Below are positions 34,220 through 46,510 of a DNA stretch of 64,000 nucleotides, in pieces (positions within the stretch are counted from its first letter, which is position 1; the number at the start of each line of letters is the position of its first letter). The notes below the pieces were generated by a model, which worked only from the letters and a program-made list of their open reading frames with translations, was not told where the DNA came from and did not search any database. The position numbers and the translations under genes are program-made. Origin of the DNA: Syncephalastrum monosporum B8922 (lineage: Eukaryota; Mucoromycota; Mucoromycetes; Mucorales; Syncephalastraceae); assembly GCA_000697355.1 (NCBI GenBank), contig JNEN01000817.1:1-64000 (forward strand). Direction: 5' to 3'.

Positions 34220-36722
34220 CATGCGCCCTAAGTAAATGCCGCTCGCACCAATCAACGCATCCTTCGGGAAGCATCCAAGAAACTATCACTTGTTCTATAT
34301 TAGGCAATTCACTGCTTTCAACCTATGACGTTGCGCCTCTTCTCTCCCCCCCCCCCCTTTTTTTTTTTTTTTTTGTTCTTCCGTCTCTCTGCTGTTACTT
34401 GTGTCATCAACTTTACACCAATTATTTCGTCCTTTCTTCTTTGTCAGGGCCAATACATGACATGTGTCCGCCTATTGATACCATTTCTGGCCACACAAAA
34501 CACACACACACACACACACACACACGTCGTTTTTGTCTATCCCTCCTGCCTCTCTCTCTCTCTTCATTTTTCCATCCTTGCAGCGTACAGCATATGTTCG
34601 TATTTAATCAGGCTGCCTTTCTATCGGCTATAGAAAATATTTCTTCACAATATAACGGAGCACGACAGAAGAAAGTGCTTCTTTTGAGTCTCCAACTTCG
34701 AGGAAGGAGGTTTAAAAACTGATCATGTACGACACGTACACGTATCATGTTGAATCATCGTTTTGATTCCCACTCATACCCCGCCCCACTCTCATAGTCC
34801 GCATTTGTAGAAAAAAAGTGGTTATCATAGTGTATAATGGCCGCCCCTTTATCTCCTATTTTTCCGTTCGTTCCTGCAGAAAAATATCATCCAAACACAT
34901 GCACAGTGAGACACTTGGCGCGCAGCTTCACTCAAATATTACAAAGCACGAGGAAGACTGATGCACATGTGTATGTGTGTGTATGTATGACTGCATGTCT
35001 GGTGCATCTCTTATAGACGTTTGCGGTGCTATCAACTAGTATCAATTATAAGATTTGCTATTCATGTTTTTACGCCAGCAGTTAGAAATACATGACGATC
35101 CATTTTCATCCCTGGCCCGCGCGTCAAATACTGGAAACAGGTACTTACGGCTACCATACACTTTTAATATTATTCTCAGGGCAGAGCGTGAGAGCAACAC
35201 ATGAAGAGATATGCTTGACTGTTCCAGACAAGTGAGTGGCTAATCAATCAAGAAGTCTTCCCACCTGCTCGCATCATCCAATTTGTGGTGCATTATGAGA
35301 CATCCATGCCTGCATAAGAATGCCTTTAAATAAACTGATGCAAATTGCCGTGTTTGTTGACAAGTTGATATAATGCATCCTTTTATACACTATTTTTGAT
35401 AATATTAGGGTGCGGTGTGGCCCCGAGTATGACGCACAACATTATGCATCTCTTTCTATCAGTGCACACTCCGCTTTGACCCGGGCCTTTCCCCACAGTA
35501 TGCTATCCGTGTTTCATCACTTAATCGTCTCTGGTAGTAAAGCCAAACGCAGCAACCATTGATGTGTGTATCGCAATTTCAAATTGTATTTGAAAGATGA
35601 TGTTATACTATACCTGAGCGCAGACGTCTTTAAATATATCGCAAATGAAGTGTGGGGCGAGGCGGGTCATATGCCTAAACCCTTTCCTTCACAGTATAAA
35701 TAAACTCAAGGAGTTCAGAAATAACCTTTATGTTTGATTAAGGGTTAGAACGAGTAACGAAAGCCCGAGATGAAAGGCGGTGGCTGATAAGACGTCATTT
35801 GAACCGTCGCACCTTGGAGTGGCATGTTCGTACGTTGATGGAAAAATCCGTGTGCCGGGCAGACCGGGCTGGAACTGCGAATTTTGAATTTGTCAATGAC
35901 TTCATTTTACACACACCCATACGTCTTTCAGTTTCCGCAACACGGTTGTGCCGACCATCTTTCTCTCATTCTTTGCATAATTCATTACCCGAGTTCCAGG
36001 TACACCCGTGAGCTTCTACTTTCTTGTTCCTTAAGGATACACCCTGCATACTACTGTTAGTATGGTTAACACTCGTCTTATTCCTTTTTTCTTGAGGCAC
36101 ATGTAAGCGTATACGCCATGTCGATATCTTGCGTATGTGCAAGAACCAAATTATCTTTCCACGTATCGCCTCCGCACCGATACGAGTTTAACGGGCAAGT
36201 CAAAGATACGTAACCTGAAGATATCTTTCGGTTTCTATCTATAAAGCTATTTTTTTGGTGAGTGGGAAATCTGACACCATTTCATTTGCAGCCTCATGTC
36301 TTTGTGATTTTGTATATTCGTAGCGTAAATTGCGTGATAGCAGAAAATACCCCTGGCGTAATCGTGCCCATAAGCATAGCCCATCTCTCTTTTAACGCGC
36401 ACGTCACCCTTTTACTGGCATGTGTAATCGCTAGAAAATGTGTTTACGTCCTTAATCATTCACGGTTCCACAAAAAAAGGATATATTTCATTGCCTATAA
36501 GGCTATGATAGAATACTGCAATTCAGTACATAATATGCTATAAGAGTCAATATGTATCGTATACCCGATTAATTCCCTTAGAATGCTTTGTCTGTAGCTA
36601 GTTATCATGGAGATAGCCTATTCACATAAAATATGAATGCGAAAAATTGAGTTTTTGTGAAAAAACCCACCACATCATGATTCAAATTTACCTGCGCCAT
36701 GGCGTCATATTTTGATTCCTTC
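34220..36722. other. 2.5-kb intergenic region with low-complexity tracts
   Basis: Contains a C12-T17 tract at 34346-34374 and a (CA)n run at 34501-34525. I found no gene in 34.6-36.7 kb: open frames are short and carry no known motif. It is one of the longest gene-free stretches in the gene-dense arm. Confidence 0.5.
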
Positions 36723-38203
36723 TCAGAACCGCGCACACACAATGTTCGATGCTTCGTTCTGGCTCCAAAAATGGGCTGCCTTTGTGACCCCCACACAATA
36801 AGAGGCTAGTGCGGCCAACACAAACGTGTGAAAGATCTGATGGGAGGAAAACTAGAAAGAAAAGGGTATATATGAGTCTTTGTCTATCGAAGAGATATAC
36901 ATAAGAGAAATGGTCTTACCCAGATATCGAAGGTGCCCGGGGACCATCGCTCAGGAATACTTGAAGGACCGGTAGGGGTTAAATCAAGAAAAAAAATGAT
37001 ACAAAAATTTACCGGAAACCATAGATCATGGCACCCACCACGTAGCATAACCCCATCAGCATGATATAGGCATGTCCAGCTGTGTCCAGCACTGTGTCAT
37101 GCTAGAGGAGAAAATAAAGCTTAGCATACTCAATGAGGGAATACAGCGTCACGATTTACACCATATAGTAGAACACTGTGTATGATGGGAATCAAGCCAG
37201 CCAGTCCCAAGGCTAAAAACAGCTGTGTTCGCAACCAATGGTACTTTGAGTCCTGGAAGCGATCGGCAATCATGATAATGGCCTATCGCAGGCAACAACA
37301 ATTAACGAGTACCAAGTCAGTAATCTGATCGAGTATATGTCGGATGTGTACAAGCCCGACGTACAGTAGCGGCACCAAGAATAGACATCCCAGACCAGTA
37401 AAAAGCTATAAAAAGCGCATTCAGCACAAGTGCTCCATATCGTTATCCCATGATGAATCCACTCACCTTGCCACCCACTATGGCAGTAGAAATAGTAGTA
37501 AAATAGGGAGTAGTAAGATCCGCTTATCCTTCATGTGTGAGTCTAACTGAAAGCACAAGCATCATGGCAAAAAGTACTACTTACGCCGTCAGTGCAGCAA
37601 TTCCAACATAGTCACACCGGTTCCAGAGTGACGCCACAGGGCTCGAGTGGCAATTGAAGCAATGATACCCGCTGCTGCAGCCTAAGCAAACAAGAGCGCT
37701 AAAAAAAAACGCCAGACAGCACAAATTGGGACTAGTCAATAGGTCCTGCTGCTGTGCCACGATAAATTGGACGGTCGCGTACAAGAAGACAAGGAAACCG
37801 GTAAAATGGGTCCAAATGTTTACTGTACAAAATATAGAAGAATAAGCACCATCCCCTGTTTCGTTTTCACGGCCCTACATCTCCTTTATTTATACGTACC
37901 GCTTTCATTGTGGAGGTAGCCAAACACACTGGCAAGACAGGCGTGGTATTCATATGTCACGCGTCGGTAACCCGACGTTATATAAGGTGTGTCCCGCATC
38001 CATGTAGGCGCATCGGCGTAGGACATGGTTTTACACACAGGCTTTGTTTTATCAGCGTCATTGGTTTGACATGCTGTCAGTGTATCAGGCTTCTTGTGGG
38101 CACCATCACCGCCCCCTGTTCCAGGCGTTGTCATTCGCCGGTGACGAAGCAATGCGCCCAGTCCAGTGCCTTCGAGAAATAAAAGTGTGCGGCTTTTGAC
38201 CAT
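36723..38203 (-). CDS. PAQR (adiponectin receptor/Izh) family seven-span membrane protein
   Basis: Eight small exons: 38203-37900, 37822-37585, 37522-37467, 37405-37365, 37282-37160, 37101-37013, 36959-36920, 36851-36723 (339 aa). Family marks in order: the N-terminal GYRR motif; E-x2-N-x3-H (NESVNIWTH); S-x3-H followed by CDYVGI; PERWSPGTFDIW; and H-x3-H (HQIFH). These residues bind zinc in animal receptors. Yeast relatives (Izh2) act in zinc and sterol homeostasis and osmotin sensing; the ligand here is unknown. Start chosen at 38203, the only ATG in the open frame before the GYRR motif. Phases agree at all seven junctions; intron 3 uses an AAG acceptor. Confidence 0.9.
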
Positions 38204-39309
38204 ATTGATAATAGCGGTAAAGGAAGCAGAAGAGAAAGAGCTCAAATAGACACGGAAGTTGGGTGAAAAGGGAAGTTATACGTTTACCGTGTAATGGATG
38301 GGAGAGGAGGACCCAGGGCCTTGCCTCCTGACTTGCTTTGTTGAACCCACAGGGTAGAAAGTGCTCCATCTCCTACTTTTAGCAGATGCACAGGAATGGC
38401 TTCCAGCACGCCAAGATTCTTTGTCCTGGCAGCAAAGCTACTGTATAAACTCTAGATAAACATTTACTTTCTTTTATACGCAAAGTGTCAGCATTACTAC
38501 AGAGTTGTATTATTACATTCGACTAAGAAATAGTATAGTACGATTATCACTGGCCTGGCAGCGACATCTCCAGGGCGGACACGATCCCTGTGGCGAACAT
38601 ATCCTGCATCTTCAATTTTTACCCCTATTTTCTCTGTTCCCTGTCCAATGATGATGGGAAGCTATCAAAGTAGTGCAGGCTCCACAAAAAGCTTCCAGGT
38701 CTGCAACAGCAGCTATGAAGCTCACGACCTACAGCTTGCCATATATCACTACATGCCATCTTGTAATTTCATGTGGAGAGGATGCTGTGGATGTCAGACC
38801 ATTCGGGCGCTGGCCAGATATTGATGCCCTCGGGAAGTATGTAAGTTTATGTTACCAATAGGTACGGTCAACATTATTCAATAAATCTCTTCGGCCTGAG
38901 GCAGTCGGCTCCACCAGGTAAACACACAATGACACAGGGATCTTTGGCGCCAACTTCTACTTCATGAACTAAACTCATGCAGGCTCAATTCCCGAGGCTC
39001 ACTTCCTCTGTCCATTCAGCTTGTTTTTGACAGCTCGACTTTCAAAAACCATTATAGGTGTCTGTACAAAATAGGGCCAGGCACACAGCAACAGCTTACA
39101 AGTCGTACATAGGCGAGGAGCGAGTCCAATAATGACAGCGAGGACATCACATGGAAGGCACCCTTCTGGTCCACTGTTATGGTCGCAACAGGAAGAAGGG
39201 CAGCACTCAGACTGATCCATGCAGTCAGTATTTGGCGCCACAAGGAATTTTTGCTGTCCTTTTTTTTTTTTTTTTTCAGAGTGCTCCACAGTCGACAGGT
39301 TGCTTTCCA
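38204..39309. other. Divergent intergenic region PAQR/RPP1
   Basis: A block at 38649-38830 has a coding-like look in two frames but no recognisable domain or consistent splice partner. A T18 tract with an AG acceptor-like end (39259-39280) precedes RPP1. Confidence 0.4.
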
Positions 39310-40412
39310 ATGTACTACGATTTCAACATTCCATACCCACGTGATCCGGAAAGAGAAGATCTCGATCGTCTCAATGCCATTCTTGAACGCGTCCAGTCGA
39401 GCAAGTCGGATGGAATAAATTCCTTGGCAAAGACTAACGAGTATCTTTAGTTCAGCGCGCCACGGTGGCCCTCAACCTTACGATCAGCGAGCCTTTCACA
39501 AAGCAAGCCGTTGAAGTAGGTCCAATACTGTAAAACGGGGAATGGCGTCTCACCATGCCTGGATAGCCGCTCCAGTCGATGCGAACTTCAGCACACAAAG
39601 GCGTAAAGCAGCTGCGACGGGTGACCGTGTTCGTGCAGGAAGCAAAAAAGAATTACCAACTGATGTACACCAACCCTGCGCATCCGCATGTCGATATCCT
39701 CGCTGTCAGACCTGCCAATGCGGATATCTGCAGACAGGCCTGTCAGACCTACGATATCGATCTTATTTCCCTCGACTGCACAAACAAGTTTCAAATACCC
39801 AATCATGCTTCGTTCGGTGTCGCCAAGTCGAGAGGCATCTTCTTCGAAATCTGCTATGGCCAGCTCTGGCGACCTCACACAGAAAAAGGTAAAGGTTAAA
39901 TGCACTCTATCTCGCCATCAAAACATTCAGTGTTCATTTGAGCAGAGGGTTTTCGAGAAACCAACTTTTTCGGGAATGTCAAGCGCCTCGTGGAAACCTC
40001 GCGCGGCGAAAATCTTATATTTTCGAGCGAAGCCCTCAAGGCTCTGGATATTCGACGGCCTTCAGACCTCAAGATGCTGTAAGTTCCATCGAACTTTCTG
40101 GACATACTTGACCGACACTCCAATTAGGGGCATCATGTTTGGCTTGACCGAACGGCAAGTCGAGGCAGCAACGAGCTACAATTACCGACGACTGCTCAAT
40201 AAAGCAGGTAACCTGAGGACATACAAGATACATAATTATATATTTGTATAACCAACTGATGTCTGGCTGACTATATAGAAACACGTCGCGCGACGGTGCT
40301 CGGCGCCATCCGATTCGATCCCATCGACGATGATGAAAGCAATAGCAAAAAGAGAAAGACGGAAGAAGAGGGAGACTCGGGAAATACAAAGAAAGCAAAA
40401 GCCGCCTCATAG
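39310..40412 (+). CDS. RPP1: RNase P/MRP protein subunit Rpp1 (p30)
   Basis: Six exons: 39310-39390, 39456-39515, 39567-39888, 39946-40078, 40128-40207, 40279-40412 (269 aa; yeast Rpp1 is 293). The N-terminus MYYDFNIPYP is the family's start of a PHP-like barrel. Later landmarks are VALNLTI, the DILAVRP block, GIFFEICYG and the SSEALKALDIRRPSDL segment, followed by an acidic/basic tail ending in Lys/Ala. It is a structural subunit of RNase P (tRNA 5' processing) and RNase MRP (rRNA processing). Intron 1 is the weakest junction (GTCCAG donor, TTCAG acceptor, CTAAC branch at 39433); it costs the Gly-Tyr usually found before VALN. The stop lies 25 bp from that of the convergent small gene. Confidence 0.9.
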
Positions 40413-40437
40413 AAGTGATTTGCCTTCCACCGATATG

Positions 40438-40986
40438 TCATCGGCCCAACTGCTGCTTAAGCTTGGCAATGTGGATATTCTTTTGATGCAGCTGGCCTTG
40501 GAGCTTCTGGTGACGTTGAATCAATTGCTCATGGCGTTGGGCACACTCGGACTGCTGCACTGACAGCCGGCTAATGTCTTCAAATAAGAGCTGCAACTGC
40601 TGGTCATGATTGCGGTACTGTGCTAACCAACATGGTAGGAGCTCAGACTCCATGCACGATGCTGTGACGCGCGGTCGCTGCATTGGACAGGGTTCAATGA
40701 TATATACGCTTTGTTTTTGGTCGTGGTGTTTGCCCAAGTGGTCGGTGGAGGCCCACACAGGCCGTGGATAGGATGTATCTTGCCAGGTTGGCTCGTACTC
40801 GTCCAGGTCCACGTCGAAAGGGACCGATGTCGGCCGTGCTCGCTGGGGTTGCTGCAGCACATGTGCACCGTTGGCTTTAATGCGATACACAGGCTGCGTG
40901 TGATATTGAGGAGGATCGATAAGGATAGGCGGTGATATGTAATGCTGGTCCTGGCTTGATCGCTGCAAGATTTTTCTGAATCGCAT
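40438..40986 (-). CDS. Small coiled-coil protein of unknown function
   Basis: A single-exon frame of 182 codons with an ATG at 40986. The first ~110 residues are Pro/Gln/Tyr-rich and look disordered. From ~115 a Gln/Leu/His-rich helix with heptad spacing forms a coiled coil up to the end. No domain recognised. Support: intact frame, fungal-type codon use, A/G-rich 5' flank (40990-41060), and a tail-to-tail fit with RPP1. It could be lineage-specific. Confidence 0.6.
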   Translation of the reverse strand: MRFRKILQRSSQDQHYISPPILIDPPQYHTQPVYRIKANGAHVLQQPQRARPTSVPFDVDLDEYEPTWQDTSYPRPVWASTDHLGKHHDQKQSVYIIEPCPMQRPRVTASCMESELLPCWLAQYRNHDQQLQLLFEDISRLSVQQSECAQRHEQLIQRHQKLQGQLHQKNIHIAKLKQQLGR

Positions 40987-41158
40987 TTTACGGGAAGATA
41001 TATAGTACGATAGAAGGAAGAAAGAAGAAAAAAAGAAAAAAGAAAGAATGACGAAGCAAGAGAGAAGAAAAGTGAAAAAGAAAATATATATATCTAATAC
41101 AAATGTAATAGAAACAAGGTTTATTGAAGTTGTAAATGTGCTACCGTTTTCACTTCAT

Positions 41159-42394
41159 TTATTTGAGCCATGCTTCATACATGTTTTTGGCGTATTGCAC
41201 CAGATTTTCGTGCCGATGAACGAGCGAACGCAACGTCCTCGCCTGTTTCTTTTGTTCATCCCCTAGGATCGTACCCGGGAACGAAGGAGCAGACAGGATT
41301 GCATGCAGCTGGCCAAATACGACCGCATCCAGCCAGGTCGGCTCCTCAGCGCCATAAAAGTGGGTGTCATCGCCGAGTTTCACAGACAGGGCTTCAAGGG
41401 CCTGCGCTGCTTCTTGGTATATCTATACAGTACCATTCCAAGACTCCATTAGTATCAAGTGATGCTATCCTTACGCCTTTCCCGTTATTTTTACCTCCTC
41501 ACGGACAAGCACATCGCGGTCGGTCAACATGGATTGTACAACTTGATTCTGTTTCCGATACGACAACAACTGATTGACCGGGCTCGGAACATGGCCGAAA
41601 TAAGCTTTGGATGTTACTTCGTTGTAATTGAGGGGCTCGATCCACATGGAAAAGAGCTATAAAACAATTATAAAACAATTCTAGTGAGCGAGACAAGAAA
41701 ATAAACCAGTTTAACCATTTACCCATGCTGGATACAGCTTGGTCCGCGTCATGGCAATGAATGCCTTGGCTTGCTCATTAAGGGGTTGCTTCGCTTTGCC
41801 CTGGTTCATTCGCGTGAGTCGTACAGACTCCCCTTTGCTGTCGTTTCCCTTTCGTTTTCGAATCCAAATACTCGTCTTACCCTGTCGTCGAGCCATTGAT
41901 GGATATGATCTTCATCGTACACAGCCCCTGTCACGGTCGCCAAAAATGGTAGCTTCCCTAGAGTATAAAATACAACTCTTTCATATCCTATCCTCGTCCG
42001 TGTACGTGCTTTCCTTTGTCTTCACTTACCTGACGGAGAGCCATCGGGCTCATTGCTGTTGTGCACGTCAAACTCAACGCCGCAGAATTTCAAATAGATC
42101 TAGACATTAAGACAGACTGTATAAGTCCCAGCTACACCCGAGCTGTGTGTGCTTTCTTCTTGCCTGGTACTGCAGGCAATCGACGTCAAAGCTGGCCCAA
42201 GCGTTTCGGAAACCGGGGCCGTAAATGTAGAGAGTGTCGTTGTTTAGTTTAGGCGCGTCGTAAACGGCGGGGTAGATTTTGAGAGGGAATTGCTTCAGCT
42301 TTAAAAAGTCAAGGCAGGAAGGCAAGTCCAAGACTGGGATCGGTGGGGGCCAGGTCGGATTGGGCCCGACGCGATCGGCTTCGGGAGACGGCAT
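41159..42394 (-). CDS. Metaxin-family protein (mitochondrial SAM complex, GST-like fold)
   Basis: Six exons: 42394-42164, 42099-42030, 41957-41881, 41800-41723, 41656-41495, 41422-41159 (293 aa). The N-terminal thioredoxin-like part has YIYGPGF and SPSGKLPF, as in metaxins/Sam37. The C-terminal GST-like helical part has FYGAEEPTWLDAVVFGQL, the family's most typical block. Metaxins bind the mitochondrial outer-membrane sorting and assembly machinery for beta-barrels. The first intron reads GC-AG (CAG|GCAAGA...GTCTAG), and no in-frame GT alternative exists. The start is uncertain: 42394 is the nearest ATG, but the frame stays open to ATGs at 42574, 42586 and 42637. Confidence 0.87.
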
Positions 42395-43572
42395 GTTGAC
42401 AAGGTTGCTGAAATAAATACAAAGAAAGGGCGTCTTCTCTATTTCCGAGGGTCGATTTGATTCGCCTTCTGCTCCCTTTGGCTCAGCTCGGCGGCGGTGG
42501 TTGGCTGCATTCGGCAAACCTGTGTAATTATGGCCCCACCCCATAGTGCGAGTAATTCTTGTAAGCGCAGACATAACAGTACTCATAAGGTCTTGCTGTA
42601 TTGTACGTCTGTGTAAGTGGTGGGCATGGATGCGCATAAGTCTGTTTTATCTTGGTTATTTTTAAGACCTGCTATCCGTTAGCCAAAGATAGGGCGGACG
42701 ACATGGAACAAGGTCTTTTCCGTTCACGCGTCAGTGGATGCGCTATGCTTGTGTATTGGGAGCCATCTACTAAATGCGTGTGCCACTTTTATCTTTTGTC
42801 TAGTGATCTTGGGATCTACCCCTCTCTCAATCTTGCTTCTTCTCGCCTATCTTCAACCGCTTGCGTTTATCCACTAGTACCACATATCTTCTAACCTTTA
42901 ACGCAGCCGGTTAGTGCCACCCACAGTCATTCTGATTTATGTTCTGCAGGGTTTTGCTGCCTACATCTTTACTATCTAAGGATGGGGACGTCTAAGCTCA
43001 AAAACGAGTCGACAGTATATTATTCCCCCCACGGTGTAACTACTTGCGATGTCTTGGCCGAAGCACACCGTGAACGACCATCTTTTCTCTCCTATCATAA
43101 AACAAAAGCATACTTTCAAAAGTATATGCTAGGCTCATTACTGTGTCGAATGAGTAAAGGGCCCAAAGTAGGGGTAGAGTATCTGCAGCGGGTCCTGGCC
43201 ATCACTCACAATGTCGTAGGATTGACATAGGCGGTATACTCGGTAAGTCAGACATAACCAGTTTTGGCTGACAATATGCAGTACAATGTATCCTAGCATC
43301 CAATAACTATGAAATTTTCGAACGTGGCGCTTGCAGATGATATGTTTAAGCTGAGGAGAGCATTGCGTTCTTCCATACTCGTTGATTTATCTTCAAATGA
43401 AGCAGCCAAACGGCGCTATTCTTTTCTAAATCTTCCCAATTTATGTAAACAGGTGACTTCTGACGCTCGATAGGAACACCCCGCGAGGCACGAGCAGCGC
43501 AGTATTATGACGATAGATGTATAGGTAAAGATAGTTCAGATTAAGTTATGCGAACTGAGGTTGCTCATACAA
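42395..43572. other. Intergenic region metaxin/Kelch gene
   Basis: Upstream part holds the metaxin promoter and possible N-terminal extension. An 82-codon plus-strand frame at 42982-43230 has no recognisable feature. Nothing else seen. Confidence 0.4.
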
Positions 43573-45441
43573 TCACAAGCCATCGGGTTTGACAGACTGC
43601 AACACAATCGGGCCTTCCGCTCCACCGTCTGGCTTATCCGTGCGTCCTTTATAGGTGCTGGGCATCATCTGGTATGCATTTGGCTGTTGCTCGTACTGTG
43701 GAGGTGGTGGCGACTGGTTCTCCTGTTCCGAAGTCAGTACCTCTTTTTCTTTGGCACGCGACTCGCGCTTATCATCCGCGTTGCGGCGGCGACGCAGGAA
43801 AAAGAAGATGAGCGCACCAACAAGAATGCCCACCTATACATAAGCTATGTGAGATGTTTGTGCTCCAAGAAACATTGAAACACTTACTCCTGCTATACAG
43901 CCAACGACGATACCAGCAATGGCACCACCTGAAAGGCCGCCGCCGTCTGCAGTGCTTACGCTAGTCCCATCTTGACCCGGGATTGTCTCATGCGAAGGTC
44001 CATCGGGAGTGTACGACTCGGTAAAGTTCCATGCATTGGTATCGAGAACATGGAAATCAAAATGGGGTGAGCCGCTGGAGTCGAGTCCAAATAAAATAAA
44101 TAAGTTGTCTCCTTTCATGATAGCTGTAAACATACGATACATATGTCATGAATATTAGCATCTATTTCTTCGTTATTTGTTTTTCTATTACCGGAGTGCC
44201 CACAGCGACCACCAGGGGCGTTGGAGCCAGGAAGTGAGATGCCCGTATATGTTAATGTATCGGTATCCAACGTGTAGCAGTCGTAGGTATCTTTAACAGG
44301 CATGCGTGTATTGGTATCGCATCCACCATAGATGACAATTTTGGTCGTGTTCGCCTCTATTAATGGAAGTTAGAATTATATACTTCGCCAAAAAATTGTG
44401 TTTTGGCTTACTCAGTGTGGCAGTGTGGATGACACGTTTTGCAGGCGTTGGGCCCGATGTTTGCAGTGTCTCCCAATTTCCAGTCGTAGTATCGTAGGTT
44501 AGAATATTTGACATGTCGACCGCGGTCAGGGTATAGCTTGATTGGTTGGTTGCGGACGGCTGGGCAGCTAAACCGCCCGTGTAAAAGATCTTGGTACCAT
44601 CACCCGAAAGCGTCGCAGCGCTATCAATTCGGGGATAGATATTATTGGGTAGTGTATTTAAGATTCTCCAGGCCATGTTGAGTGTATTTTGGGTAGCGTT
44701 GCCTGTCTGGAAGCTGAGGATGCGCATCTCCTCCAGATAATTTTGACCGCCCGAGTAGCCCGTATCGCTGTCGCTACGTCCACCCCAGATGTAAACCGTG
44801 TTGTTCTTGCCGAGTACCATTGTGGACTGGCGTCTAGTGGTCAAAGAAAGGTGAGACAACATTGACGGCTATACTTTTTTTCGGTAAAGGTGCATCAATT
44901 CTTTTTACGTACGTCTGCAGCATGCCTGCAGGTGTGCTCACCACGGACCAGCTATTTTGATCGATATCATAGGCCTTGGCTTGGTGCAGCAGACCCGTGC
45001 CATTATTGTATCCCAGACCGCCGTCCATGAACAGACTGTTGCTGTCCGGTATGGCGATCATGTTGAATAAGAAATTAGGCTCAGGATCCACACTGCCGTT
45101 GGTCGATAAAGACGTCCACGCCGCGCTGGACTGACTCACTGCAAAACTTTGCGATACATCTAGATACTGAAAATCTTCCATTGACTGGGGATCTGCCTTG
45201 TTGACCACGGGTTGTCCACCTCCATAGCAATAGATCTTATCGTTCAACAGGGCGCATTCTGCAATAGTCGTTCGTATGTATGTGTGAATATATATGTGTA
45301 TGGACGTGAGAGAGAAATTCGTTCTCTCTTTGAAAGATCCTTACGTGCGCCATAACGCGCGGCTGGCACGTCGGCCAAGGCAGTCGTTGCGAGCGTGGCA
45401 AACACGGATGCGGTGGACAGCCACTGGAAAGATTTTTTCAT
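43573..45441 (-). CDS. Kelch-repeat type I membrane protein
   Basis: Six exons: 45441-45345, 45258-44913, 44833-44412, 44356-44192, 44123-43888, 43833-43573 (508 aa). Residues 1-23 form a signal peptide (basic MKKS, then hydrophobic, ending in Ala-x-Ala). Kelch blades follow, marked by repeated aromatic-Gly-Gly motifs (IYCYGG, VYIWGG, FYTGG, IVIYGG) and conserved Trp. A Gly/Ser/Thr stalk precedes a transmembrane helix at ~410-435 (split by the last intron), then RRRRN and a Pro/Gln-rich cytosolic tail. Similar architecture occurs in many Mucoromycota surface proteins (from memory, not checked). Substrate or role unknown; a beta-propeller for cell-surface binding is the reasonable inference. 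Confidence 0.88.
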
Positions 45442-46025
45442 TCGGACCCTGTGTGATAGAAGCAGAGAAGAAAAGGACGGCCTCATATGAAAAGCCGTTA
45501 AAGTTTTTTTTCAACAATAATTACCTGTCGCACACGGCTCCTCTTTTAAAAGAATAAAAGGATCGTCCTCGTATCACGTTGTGTTGCGCGACTTCCCTGG
45601 TAACTCCTCAAAAAAGTAGAAAAACCATCCCGAGCTTCTTACTTAGATCGTGGACCATTGTGCTATCCTATCCAATACCGCCACATTTATCAGTTTCGGT
45701 GAAGGACGATAGAATCTGGGTCTAGTTAGATATTCAGATGCAAGTAATCTGCTGGCTCTGCCAGCGAAACGAGGGAATAAAAGTTATAGGTTGGGTTACA
45801 TTTGAGGCTTTGCCCGCCTGCCCTTCCAATTTCGGATTTGTAGAAAGGCTGTCCAATTTCCCTTTTCCGCTTGTGCTTTTTATACGAGAACATACTCGGT
45901 AAAATGGATAATGCTGTTTTCAGCATCCTGCGTATTATGCAATCCTCGAAAACTTGATGAATTGTCCCATTCATATTCACAGTGTACATTTGCTGGTGGA
46001 ACTTTGTAGCAATGACCTCCTGTCA

Positions 46026-46057
<32 letters not shown>

Positions 46058-46510
46058 AATTGCCCAAGCCCTCGAATGCAAGGGGAAATAAGAACTAGGT
46101 TCTATAAGGGTGTATCACCAAGCACCGCAGTGTCGTTTATTTCAGTCTCTCGGCGCTAATGCATTGCGTCGAGGAAGCCGGTAGAGCTTTCCATGTCGTA
46201 CTCAGTAATCCTGCATCGACAGAGATATAAGGAACAAGAACCAATATAGCGAGTAACACACATGGACAGGTTGCATATATGAGTATTGTCACGGAGCGTA
46301 TGAGACCAGACTGCTTCCCAGACAAAAGGAGCTCAGTACGTCTTGGTGTCGAGCTTTTTCAGCGCGTATGAGTTATCATGGCATAAGGTATTATTGATGT
46401 GATCCGGTCTCGCTGCATTGACAGCCTGGGGCGGGCCAAAATTATTTTTCTTCCTGCCCGCAGCCGGAGAGTCATTCTGGTCTACCGTTCTCACTCACTT
46501 ACACCCAACC
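45442..46510. other. Intergenic region Kelch gene/PRP31 with A30 tract
   Basis: A run of 30 A lies at 46027-46056. Minus-strand frames at 45726-45989 and 46137-46325 have no recognisable features. The 300 bp before 46511 should hold the PRP31 promoter. Confidence 0.45.

Noticed and set aside
34501..34525. (CA)n run considered as part of a CRISPR-like or regulatory array
   Set aside because: Plain dinucleotide microsatellite; no spacer-repeat structure anywhere in the window.
38649..38861. Coding-like block upstream of RPP1
   Set aside because: Two competing frames, no recognisable domain, and splice sites do not connect it to RPP1 or PAQR.
42982..43230. Plus-strand 82-codon frame
   Set aside because: No homology recognised and no promoter or intron context; may be chance.
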